From: Moorena bouillonii PNG
Lineage (GTDB): Bacteria; Cyanobacteriota; Cyanobacteriia; Cyanobacteriales; Coleofasciculaceae
Length of the DNA stretch: 38,826 bases
Assembly (NCBI RefSeq): GCF_001942495.1
Contig: NZ_MKZS01000001.1
Coordinates: forward strand, 7,317,671 to 7,356,496
Reading direction: 5' to 3'
Shown: one piece after another, positions 31,746 to 38,826 of the stretch
Position numbering within the stretch: the stretch's first letter is position 1
Layout: the number at the start of each line of letters is the position of its first letter
Program-made: the position numbers and the translations under genes
The notes under the pieces: model-generated
Databases searched by the model: none
Seen by the model: only the letters and a program-made list of their open reading frames with translations
What the model was told of the DNA's origin: nothing

Positions 31746-32596
31746 CCCTTTGCTATCGGAATAGCTAATCCTTCTTGGAGGATAAGTTCCTCAAAGATTT
31801 GTAAACCATAGCGCCAGACTAAGTAACCTTGGGGACTCAGATGCAAGCCATCGGTACTAAGCTCAGGTTGCAGGTTGCCCTGATTATCCGCAAAGAGGGG
31901 ATAGAGATTTAGATAAATCGCTCCTTCTGCGTGAGCGATCGCTTTTAGCTGCTGGTTCAGATTTTGGATGCGACTGTTGGGGATAGTAAGTAAGCGATCG
32001 CGTCCTTCCCAGGTTGCCTGTTCAGCACCATGGGGCAAAATCGATTGAAGGACAATCTTAGTTTCGGTATGGGCTCGCCGCAAGTAGCGAATCGTTAGCC
32101 GTTGGTTTTCTAGAATTGCTTCATCCTTGACCCCCCGAATTAGGTCATTGATGCCAATCATCACAAAAATTGCTTCTGGCTTAGTCTGATCCAAAATATC
32201 TAAGCGCTTGAGCAACCCTGCTGAGGTTTCCCCAGACAGTCCTTGATTAAGCCAGTAGCGTTTTGGGGGTAGCAGCTTGTTGGGAAACCATAGGCTTAGA
32301 GAATCTCCCAGTAGGACTGTTAACTGTTCCGGTTCTTGATTAGCCACTACCTGAGCTTCCTTCTCCAGCAGTGCCACCCATTGTTGGTAATTTAACTGAT
32401 GTCGTGGCCCTAATTCAATTACTGGCTCAGGGGTAGGATTTAAAATTCGGGTAGTCACCACAGGATGGCTAACTGGATCTGACTTTGACTGGTGATACTC
32501 ACCAAGTAGTACCCAGGTCAGAGTCACAATCATAAACCCATTGGCAGCAAGGGATATTAAAGCCCAAGGTGGACAACGCTTCAATTCAATGAACAA
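31727..32596 (-). CDS. SGNH/GDSL-family hydrolase, membrane-anchored
   Basis: A 289-aa protein. An N-terminal hydrophobic segment (WALISLAANGFMIVTLTWVL, residues 11-30) would anchor it or act as a signal. The hydrolase domain follows: block I GDSLSLW (97-103) with the catalytic Ser, block II NQGLSGET, block III GIND (148-151) and the Asp-His pair in TDGLHLSPQGY (about 250-260). These are complete for an SGNH esterase/lipase acting outside the cytoplasm; the substrate is unknown. The last five residues (GTGSRE-stop, residues 285-289 in part) come from the STRR array, exactly as in larC. It is on the same strand as the ammonium transporter gene, 134 bp away across a palindromic repeat. Confidence 0.9.
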   Translation of the reverse strand: MFIELKRCPPWALISLAANGFMIVTLTWVLLGEYHQSKSDPVSHPVVTTRILNPTPEPVIELGPRHQLNYQQWVALLEKEAQVVANQEPEQLTVLLGDSLSLWFPNKLLPPKRYWLNQGLSGETSAGLLKRLDILDQTKPEAIFVMIGINDLIRGVKDEAILENQRLTIRYLRRAHTETKIVLQSILPHGAEQATWEGRDRLLTIPNSRIQNLNQQLKAIAHAEGAIYLNLYPLFADNQGNLQPELSTDGLHLSPQGYLVWRYGLQIFEELILQEGLAIPIAKGTGSRE

Positions 32597-32650
32597 AAAA
32601 TTGGCATTATTTCCTTTCTAACATCCCTGAAGGCAAAGGTAATACCATCA

Positions 32651-32690
32651 GTTAACAGTTAACTGTTAACAGTTAACTGTTAACTATTAA
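32651..32690. repeat. Palindromic heptamer array GTTAACA/GTTAACT
   Basis: GTTAACAGTTAACTGTTAAC, a perfect 20-bp palindrome, occurs at 32651-32670 and again overlapping at 32665-32684. It lies just downstream of the ammonium transporter gene and may form cruciform or hairpin structures. Confidence 0.85.
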
Positions 32691-32730
32691 CAAAACCTAG
32701 TTAAAAGAAATCGGCCATGTCAGCAAAACG

Positions 32731-34254
32731 CTAAAATTCAGAGCTACTAGCCATGTCTGTAGTACTACTGAAGTTACCCATGCTAGAACTAGGGATCACA
32801 CTGGATTCCTTGACAAATCCAGCGTAAGCTTCCATACCGTGTTCGGCAATATCCAAGCCTTCCAGTTCTTCTTCTGGTGTCACCCGGATACCGAGGGTTA
32901 GTTTGAGCACGAACCAGAGGATGCCACTAAACAGCACCGTGAAGCCCCCAATCGCTAGAATACCCAGGATTTGGGTGCCAAGCTGACCAGGACTACCAGC
33001 GGTGAACAGACCTGAATCTTTAGCGAAAAGTCCAACGGCTAGGGTTCCCCAGATACCATTGACCAAGTGGACTGAAATTGCCCCTACTGGGTCATCAATT
33101 TTGATGTTGTCAAAGAAGGAAACCGAGAATACAACGATGATGCCACCAATAGCACCAATAATAACTGCTGAGAAATAGCTGACATTATTACAGGGAGCCG
33201 TAATTGCCACTAATCCAGCCAAAATTCCATTGATGATCATGGACAGGTCTGGCTTACCATCTTTTAGCCAAGCCGTCAAGGTAGCAGTAATCCCACCAGC
33301 TGCTGCGGCTAGGTTAGTGGTCACCGCAATATAGGGAACTGCCTCACTAGCAGCTAGTTCAGAACCGGGATTGAAGCCAAACCAGCCGATCCAGAGAATC
33401 AAGCAACCAAGAGTGGCAATACTCATGTTGTGACCTGGGATAGCACGAGGTTCACCGTTTTCGTACTTACCGCTACGGGGTCCGAGGAAGGCAGCTCCCA
33501 TCAAAGCCGCCCAGCCACCAACGGAGTGAACCACGGTTGAGCCAGCAAAGTCTGAGAATCCCATGCCACCAAGCCAACCATCACTGCTCCAAACCCAGTG
33601 TCCAGTGATGGAGTAGGATACCCCAACAATCAGGATGCTGAAAATTAAGAAGTCTAGGAACTTAATCCGTTCAGCAACCGCACCGGACACGATGGTGGCA
33701 GCAGTTCCAGCAAAGGCAGCTTGGAATAGGAAAAATACCGATATCGGTAGACCGGCTGGAAATGGATCTAACCCATAGGTAGTGGGGTCTTCACTGCTTA
33801 GGAAAAAGCCCGACAGCCCAATAAATGCGTTGCCTTTGCCGAACATAAAGGAGAAACCAATTGCCCAAAACGAAATAGTTGCTAAGGCAAAGACAATTAG
33901 GTTTTTCGCGAGAATATTAACCGCATTCTTCTGGCGGCAGAAGCCGGTTTCTAGCATTCCGAATCCGGCATTCATGAAGATAACTAGGATCGCAGCTACT
34001 AATATCCAGATAGCATTAAGAGTGCCCTGAATTTCTTCTGGGGTAGGTCCGGCACTATCCTGGGCAACAGCAGCTGTATGCCAAACTAGAACAATTATCC
34101 CTGTCAGAGGAATACAGGCGAGCCAGTAAGGGGAAAAGGATTTTGCGATCGCTTTAAATGGCTCTAAACGGGAGGCTTGGTGAGCCATAGGTCGCCTAGA
34201 TTTTACTAGGGTTCCTTTGTTTTTCATTGTTCGCTGAGATTTTGAAATTGTCAT
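32731..34254 (-). CDS. amt: Ammonium transporter (Amt/MEP/Rh family)
   Basis: A 507-aa channel that takes up ammonium across the plasma membrane. An N-terminal basic stretch and hydrophobic segment (residues about 41-64, ending AAVAQD) form a signal sequence. Eleven membrane helices follow, with [16 protein letters not shown] in helix 1 and the twin-His pair in [14 protein letters not shown] and [14 protein letters not shown]. The C-terminal tail ([20 protein letters not shown] then AY) is the signature region contacted by the PII protein GlnK/GlnB, so activity is probably tuned by nitrogen status. The ATG at 34254 has AGAGG about 16 nt upstream; the ATG at 34227 is an alternative. No glnK gene is adjacent. 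It is transcribed alone, with a gene-free region of about 1 kb upstream. Confidence 0.95.
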   Translation of the reverse strand: MTISKSQRTMKNKGTLVKSRRPMAHQASRLEPFKAIAKSFSPYWLACIPLTGIIVLVWHTAAVAQDSAGPTPEEIQGTLNAIWILVAAILVIFMNAGFGMLETGFCRQKNAVNILAKNLIVFALATISFWAIGFSFMFGKGNAFIGLSGFFLSSEDPTTYGLDPFPAGLPISVFFLFQAAFAGTAATIVSGAVAERIKFLDFLIFSILIVGVSYSITGHWVWSSDGWLGGMGFSDFAGSTVVHSVGGWAALMGAAFLGPRSGKYENGEPRAIPGHNMSIATLGCLILWIGWFGFNPGSELAASEAVPYIAVTTNLAAAAGGITATLTAWLKDGKPDLSMIINGILAGLVAITAPCNNVSYFSAVIIGAIGGIIVVFSVSFFDNIKIDDPVGAISVHLVNGIWGTLAVGLFAKDSGLFTAGSPGQLGTQILGILAIGGFTVLFSGILWFVLKLTLGIRVTPEEELEGLDIAEHGMEAYAGFVKESSVIPSSSMGNFSSTTDMASSSEF

Positions 34255-34527
34255 AATAAGTGTTAACTTACCTCTGTTTTAGATACACTTCCTCACACTG
34301 AGAAACTTCAGTAAACAAATTGTAAAATTAGCCACCGAAACCTAAGAGTCCATCGTTTTTGAAGGACTCATCATGACCTCACCCTGCTACCTTTACATAC
34401 CTGATTGCTAGATGCTAGACCCCTGTCTGCGCCAGTAATCAGGGAGTTTCTGCAGCTAAAGCCTCGTCTTAAGACAAAACCTTACAAATAACTGGGACTA
34501 TAGTCAAGGGAATTAAAGCATTATTTG

Positions 34528-34574
34528 AAAAATTTCATTAAATATTTCTTAATGAAATTTTTAATGAAATTTTT
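34528..34574. repeat. 14-bp A/T-rich inverted repeat with an extra arm copy
   Basis: AAAAATTTCATTAA (34528-34541) is the exact inverse of TTAATGAAATTTTT (34549-34562), with a 7-nt spacer. A third arm copy, AATGAAATTTTT, follows directly (34563-34574). It is about 275-320 bp upstream of amt. Confidence 0.7.
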
Positions 34575-34950
34575 CTGCAGGATACACCCTCTACATTGGT
34601 AGAGTTACCTGGTTAAGGGGATTTCAAAGTGCGAACGCCACTTTCTCGCACTCAGCCCGCTGTGAGATGCTGCACCTCCAACTAACGGTTTACAAATTAA
34701 TCCAGTTCTAGGTTTGAGTAACCGTGTTTTATTGGTAGAAAATTGATCAAGCAATTTGGATAATATTGGTACACGATACATGGTGATCAACCTTTCGTGT
34801 AAAAGTGATTATTCCCCTAGGCTTTAGCAAGATGTCCCAACTACCACGCACTAATGCTCACGAAAGTTTGCCGATAATCCGAACTGGGTAATTCTATAGC
34901 TAAACACTCAATGGACTAGTCAACTCTAAGAAAGTCTTACGTCTTTAGAA

Positions 34951-34981
34951 CCCCACTTACATCCTTTCGGATCAGGTGGGG
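34951..34981 (+). terminator. Isolated GC-rich hairpin, terminator- or element-like
   Basis: CCCCAC (34951-34956) pairs with GTGGGG (34976-34981), and inside ATCC (34961-34964) pairs with GGAT (34969-34972) around a TTTC loop. A TTTT run occurs about 20 bases later. No gene in the window ends just before it, so it could instead be a remnant of a hairpin-ended element. Confidence 0.35.
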
Positions 34982-35286
34982 TGATTGACTAATTGATCGT
35001 TTTGTCTTTGAGGTGCTTTGATCTAAGATCTTTTCCTGTTAGACTTCTGTATCAATATATACTGTTTGTTCCCAAAAAATCAGAGTATTCAAAACTAGGC
35101 AGATGCAACGTCTAGTTGGGGATCTAATTGGCTGTGGAGTTGGCTGTGGAGTTGGCCGAACGAGAATTTGACACTCCTAGGGGTAGAAACCGAACGTGGT
35201 ACAACTATAAAAATGGGCATACTGTAGACTAGGCATGTATTTGATATGCTCAACGGATGAACTATGGAATTGTATAGATAAGAGCA

Positions 35287-36192
35287 GTGAATCGAATTGA
35301 CCAGGAATTGGCAGCCTTAGAGGAAGCCATCACCAGTTTGACAAAAGAATTCCAAACAACATACTCTAACTATTTGACCTTTTTAGGTCAATGCGTTGGG
35401 CAACAGCTGATTATGGCTGCCTATCGGATTTGTACTCAAGGGTATCCTGAGTCTTTTCTAAATTTGTCGGTTAACAGTAGGCAACAGTTACAGCAATCCC
35501 TACGAAAGCTGGCTCAAGAGACTCAACAACAGTTACCATCACTCCTAGAACAGTGGCAAGAGTCAAGGTCAGCTACTACTGGTGACTTTGGTGGAGACTT
35601 TGGTAATGACTCTGGGGACTTTGGTAATGACTCTGGTGATGACTCTGGTGATGACTCTGAAATGCCTTCATCTACAGAAGACTCTCCATTTTTTAATGCT
35701 CTCACCGAGCCATCACCAGCAGCTGAGTTAAGGAGTAAACCACGAAATAGCATAGAGAAACTGGAGCAATGGCTCAAGCAATTAGAGAGTGGGATCAACA
35801 AAACAATTCAAGATGTCTCTGTGGAAACTAATCGGCTCTTGCATAAATTTTCGATTATACCAGACAAATTTCCCCAAGAAATCCTAGAAGCAGCAGCAAA
35901 AGTAGAAGCATCTGCGGTCGAAACGGCTGAATCTCCCAATATTATCAAAATAATGATGGAAACTAAAGGTGATGGCGAAACAGATGAATCCAGATTAACC
36001 CGTATTATTGCCATTAAGCTGCGTTTATCTGAGATAGAATTTGCTGACCCCAACTTGACCCCTGGACGTAATAAAATTAGAGATCTATTAGGTAAAATGA
36101 GTCAACTGAAGCGAGAGTATTACAAAAAACAGCGGCAAAAGGCAATTGCTCAAGCCGAAGCAGCATGGCGTGCCAGCTGGTTTGAGGATTAA
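35287..36192 (+). CDS. Hypothetical coiled-coil protein upstream of recG
   Basis: A 301-aa soluble protein not assigned to a family. The N-terminal 100 residues (DQELAALEEAITSLTKEFQT then QQLIMAAYRICTQGYP) are helical. Residues about 98-122 are an acidic Asp/Gly/Ser repeat (GDFGNDSGDF then DDSGDDS) from tandem DNA repeats at 35580-35660. A helical part with SIEKLEQWLKQLESGINKTI follows, and the C-terminus is charged (MSQLKREYYKKQRQKAIAQA then EAAWRASWFED). The start is GTG (35287) after an AAGAG site. The recG start lies 44 bp downstream in the same direction, so both are probably co-transcribed. That placement hints at a role in DNA metabolism, but nothing in the sequence shows it. Confidence 0.75.
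   Translation: MNRIDQELAALEEAITSLTKEFQTTYSNYLTFLGQCVGQQLIMAAYRICTQGYPESFLNLSVNSRQQLQQSLRKLAQETQQQLPSLLEQWQESRSATTGDFGGDFGNDSGDFGNDSGDDSGDDSEMPSSTEDSPFFNALTEPSPAAELRSKPRNSIEKLEQWLKQLESGINKTIQDVSVETNRLLHKFSIIPDKFPQEILEAAAKVEASAVETAESPNIIKIMMETKGDGETDESRLTRIIAIKLRLSEIEFADPNLTPGRNKIRDLLGKMSQLKREYYKKQRQKAIAQAEAAWRASWFED
35580..35660 (+). repeat. In-frame tandem repeats encoding an Asp/Gly/Ser linker
   Basis: Imperfect units of GGTAATGACTCTGG and GGTGATGACTCT type, encoding GDFGNDS/GDDS. The frame is preserved. The acidic linker separates two helical parts of the protein. Confidence 0.8.
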
Positions 36193-36208
36193 ACTGAGGT
36201 AATTACCA

Positions 36209-36240
36209 ATGACTAATGACCAATGACCAATGACCAATGA
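36209..36240. repeat. ATGACCA heptamer array at the recG start
   Basis: Tandem ATGACCA/ATGACTA heptamers. The last copy supplies the ATG of recG (36237), so several ATG codons in different frames precede the real start and no ribosome binding site is visible. Confidence 0.85.
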
Positions 36241-38723
36241 CCGAATTACCAGATTGGGTGCGATTGCAAAAAGCCCTGTCGGTAGAAGCAAGAGTTGGCT
36301 TTACTGATTTGGAAGGGAATCAATACCGCTTTAGTGAATTCCTCTGCCTCAGTTTTGGTAAGACTCCTAATGTCCTAACATCAACTGAGAAACGGCGTTG
36401 GCAGGACATCGGCAATCAGTTTGCCCGTTATTCTCAGATGACGCTACAGCAAAGGCAACATCTGGTAGCTGATACTCGCCGTTTTCTCAACGACCTCAAG
36501 CAGAACACTCAACGCCGTTTAGTTGAAAATAAATCTCAAACAGAACATCCTATGGTCAGAGTGCCTAAAACCAAGCCCTTGCTGGAGAAACAACAGGCAT
36601 CATCAGAGCTTGGTAGCAAAAAAAACCTTGACCTACCACTGGCTAAGTTGGCAGGGGTGGGTAGTAAAAACAGTGAGTATTTAGCACGTCTGGGTCTGCA
36701 CAAAGTGCGTGACTTGCTATATTACTACCCCCGTGATCATATTAACTATGCCCGTCAGGTTAATATGGCTGACTTAGTACCTGGTGAAACAGTCACTATC
36801 ATGGGTACGGTGAAGCGCTGTAACTGCTTCAGTAGCCCCCGTAATAAAAAATTAACTATTTTAGATATAGTCTTAAAAGACTCTACTGGTCAAATTAAGC
36901 TCAGTCGTTTTTTTGCTGGCTTTCGTTACAGTAATCGTAGCTGGCAGTATCAACAAAAGCGGCGGTATCCAGTGGGAGCAGTGGTAGCTGCCTCAGGTTT
37001 GGTAAAGAAAAATAAATATGGGATTACCCTAGAAGACCCGGAACTGGAAGTATTAGAGCATCCAGGGGGTAGCATTGACTCGATGAAAATAGGTCGAGTT
37101 GTACCGGTTTATTCCCTAACAGAAGGGGTACCAGCTGACTTGGTAAGGCGGGCAATAATTGCTGCACTTCCCTACACGTCTTTGATTAAGGAACCCTTGC
37201 CAGTAAACTTTCGTAAAGAATATGGGTTGATGGGGGTTTCTGATGCGATCGCAAACATTCATTTTCCCCAAGATCCAGACACCCTTGCTGATGCTAGAAG
37301 GCGCTTAGTCTTTGATGAATTTTTCTACTTACAGCTAGGATTTCTCAAGCGCCGCCAAGCTCAGCGTAAAAGTCAAAGCAGTGCGGTTATGGCTCCGATT
37401 GGTAAACTCTTTGACCAATTTAATCAACTGCTTCCGTTTGAATTAACTGGGGCTCAGACACGAGTCATCAATGAAATTCTCAAGGATATGGAATCAGAGA
37501 CACCCATGAATCGGTTGGTCCAAGGAGATGTTGGTTCCGGTAAAACTATTGTGGCAGTTTATGCTATTCTAGCCGCCATCCAATCGGGGTACCAAGCCGC
37601 TTTGATGGCTCCTACTGAAGTATTAGCTGAACAGCACTATCGTAAGTTAGTAAATTGGTTCAATTTACTACACCTTCCCGTTGAATTACTAACAGGTTCC
37701 ACTAAAGTTTCCAAGCGTCGAAAAATTCATTCCGAGCTAGAAACAGGAGAACTTCCTTTGTTGGTCGGAACCCATGCTTTGATTCAAGACCCAGTGAACT
37801 TCAACAATTTGGGTTTAGTAGTGATTGATGAACAGCATCGCTTTGGGGTAAAACAACGGGCTCGTTTACAGGAAAAAGGTCAATCTCCCCATGTGCTGAC
37901 TCTGACCGCCACACCAATTCCGAGAACCCTAGCGCTAACCCTCCACGGGGATTTGGATGTGAGTCAGATTGATGAATTGCCCCCTGGTCGTCAGAAGATT
38001 CAGACCACTGTGCTAAGGGCTAAAGAGAGGAAACATGCCTATGACCTGATTCGTCGAGAAGTGGCTCAAGGACGGCAAGCTTATATGGTATTGCCCTTAA
38101 TTGAGGAATCGGAAAAATTAGATTTACGCTCAGCAATTGAGGAGCATAAACGACTTTCTGAAAGTATATTTCCAGAATTTAAAGTTGGGTTACTTCATGG
38201 TCGGATGAGTTCAGCCGATAAAGATAAAGCGCTCAGTGCCTTTCGGGATAACAAGAGCCAAATTATTGTTTCAACTACCGTGATTGAAGTGGGTGTGGAT
38301 GTACCCAATGCTACTGTAATGATGATTGAAAATGCAGAACGGTTTGGGTTATCTCAGTTACACCAATTACGGGGTCGTGTCGGTCGAGGTTCTGACAAAT
38401 CTTATTGTCTTTTAGTCAGTGGTTCTAATACTGAAACAGCCAGACAACGTTTGGGGGTATTAGAACAGTCCCAGGATGGCTTTTTTATCTCAGAAATGGA
38501 TATGCGTTTTCGTGGTCCTGGGGAAGTTTTAGGTAAGCGCCAATCCGGTTTAGCAGATTTTGCTCTAGCTAGTTTGGTAGAAGACCAAGAGGTATTAACT
38601 TTGGCCCGGGATGCAGCCGAAAAGATTATTCTTCAGGATGAGATATTGGAGAATTACCCTTTAATGAAAGTTGAGTTAGAGTATCGGTATCAGTGGTTAA
38701 TGGATGGGACGATTATGACTTAA
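36237..38723 (+). CDS. recG: ATP-dependent DNA helicase RecG
   Basis: An 828-aa branch-migration helicase that reverses stalled replication forks and processes Holliday junctions. About 130 N-terminal residues precede the conserved part, an extension typical of cyanobacterial RecG. The wedge (OB) domain follows (LAGVGSKNSEYLARLGLHKV with YPRDHINYARQ). The helicase core has Walker A GDVGSGKT (430-437), DEQH (531-534), TATPIPRTLALT, and the second RecA lobe with ATP-binding motif VI QLRGRVGRG. The C-terminal TRG motif region (FRGPGEVLGKRQSGLADF) is present. Length is normal. The ATG at 36237 arises from the ATGACCA repeat; internal conserved sequence starts within ten residues, so the start is probably correct. 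It follows the hypothetical gene at 35287. Confidence 0.95.
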   Translation: MTELPDWVRLQKALSVEARVGFTDLEGNQYRFSEFLCLSFGKTPNVLTSTEKRRWQDIGNQFARYSQMTLQQRQHLVADTRRFLNDLKQNTQRRLVENKSQTEHPMVRVPKTKPLLEKQQASSELGSKKNLDLPLAKLAGVGSKNSEYLARLGLHKVRDLLYYYPRDHINYARQVNMADLVPGETVTIMGTVKRCNCFSSPRNKKLTILDIVLKDSTGQIKLSRFFAGFRYSNRSWQYQQKRRYPVGAVVAASGLVKKNKYGITLEDPELEVLEHPGGSIDSMKIGRVVPVYSLTEGVPADLVRRAIIAALPYTSLIKEPLPVNFRKEYGLMGVSDAIANIHFPQDPDTLADARRRLVFDEFFYLQLGFLKRRQAQRKSQSSAVMAPIGKLFDQFNQLLPFELTGAQTRVINEILKDMESETPMNRLVQGDVGSGKTIVAVYAILAAIQSGYQAALMAPTEVLAEQHYRKLVNWFNLLHLPVELLTGSTKVSKRRKIHSELETGELPLLVGTHALIQDPVNFNNLGLVVIDEQHRFGVKQRARLQEKGQSPHVLTLTATPIPRTLALTLHGDLDVSQIDELPPGRQKIQTTVLRAKERKHAYDLIRREVAQGRQAYMVLPLIEESEKLDLRSAIEEHKRLSESIFPEFKVGLLHGRMSSADKDKALSAFRDNKSQIIVSTTVIEVGVDVPNATVMMIENAERFGLSQLHQLRGRVGRGSDKSYCLLVSGSNTETARQRLGVLEQSQDGFFISEMDMRFRGPGEVLGKRQSGLADFALASLVEDQEVLTLARDAAEKIILQDEILENYPLMKVELEYRYQWLMDGTIMT

Positions 38724-38752
38724 TTTACCATAGAATTGTTTCAGAATTAGGG

Positions 38753-38826
38753 AACAGGGAGTAGGGAGTAGGGAGTAGGGAGTAGGGAGTAGGGAGTAGG
38801 GAGTAGGGAGTAGGGAGTAGGGAGTA
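38753..38826. repeat. STRR heptamer array running off the window end
   Basis: At least ten perfect GGGAGTA heptamers starting 30 bp after the recG stop codon. This is the longest uninterrupted array in the window and it is truncated by the window edge. Confidence 0.9.

Larger units (their letters stand above)
34255..35286. other. 1032-bp gene-free region between amt and the recG pair
   Basis: Divergent intergenic region. It holds the A/T-rich inverted repeat at 34528-34574 and the hairpin at 34951-34981. A 61-codon minus-strand frame (34605-34790) has no supporting signal. A GTG-N8-TAC half-match to the NtcA consensus occurs at 34322-34335 (minus strand) but at a poor distance from any -10. 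No tRNA found. Confidence 0.5.

Noticed and set aside
34322-34335. Possible NtcA site GTG-N8-TAC on the minus strand
   Set aside because: It deviates from GTA-N8-TAC and lies about 36 nt from the only TA-rich -10-like hexamer instead of about 22, so it is not supported.
34605-34790. 61-codon minus-strand frame upstream of amt
   Set aside because: No ribosome binding site, no conserved domain seen, and the C-terminal half looks like a dispersed sequence; too little to call a gene.

Overview
The window looks like chromosome from a filamentous cyanobacterium. HIP1 octamers (GCGATCGC) are scattered through many genes. Most intergenic gaps hold short tandem heptamers of the GGGAGTA/GGGAGCA type, and a TTCGCGTAGCG...GGCCAAAGGCC repeat recurs. 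A HetZ-family regulator, a cyanobacterial zinc-ribbon/kinase protein and a DUF2808 protein point the same way. The repeat style resembles Moorena-type genomes, but that genus assignment is inference. No rRNA, tRNA, CRISPR array, transposase or phage gene was seen.

Layout. 1-5.3 kb: all genes on the minus strand: a small GT-A-like glycosyltransferase, a PHP-domain phosphoesterase, a HetZ-like regulator and a Sua5/YrdC-type tRNA-modification protein. 5.5-12 kb: larC with a His-rich loop, a 41-bp palindromic tandem array, an M48 metalloprotease, a small HTH protein followed in the same frame by a membrane-anchored Ser/Thr kinase, and an exported DUF2808 protein. 12-18.2 kb: the accessory, repeat-rich part. 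It has a translationally coupled pair (a 91-aa protein and a retropepsin-like aspartic protease) flanked by direct repeats. Next comes an Rpn/PD-(D/E)XK nuclease-like gene with a duplicated C-terminal fragment. That fragment runs convergently into a 1032-aa NACHT NTPase - HEAT repeat - metallophosphoesterase fusion, whose upstream region is built entirely from composite repeats. 18.2-25.6 kb: cysH, clpB, a Uma2-type protein, then an AraC regulator divergent from an NAD(P)-binding reductase and a DUF1772 membrane protein. 26-34.3 kb: a small hypothetical gene, a GT39-type membrane glycosyltransferase, a 97-bp MITE-like element, an LptF/LptG permease, an orphan DUF433 protein, ispH, an SGNH hydrolase and an ammonium transporter with a ~1 kb leader region. 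35.3-38.7 kb: a conserved-looking hypothetical gene followed closely by recG.

Most genes are solitary housekeeping or stress genes separated by repeat-filled gaps. Apparent transcription units are the coupled protease pair, the HTH/kinase pair, SDR-DUF1772, and the hypothetical-recG pair. The most distinctive content is the NACHT-HEAT-metallophosphoesterase gene and its neighbourhood. It has the build of a STAND-type sensor/effector, but with the enzymatic domain at the C-terminus. Its role in defence is a hypothesis, not a demonstrated function.
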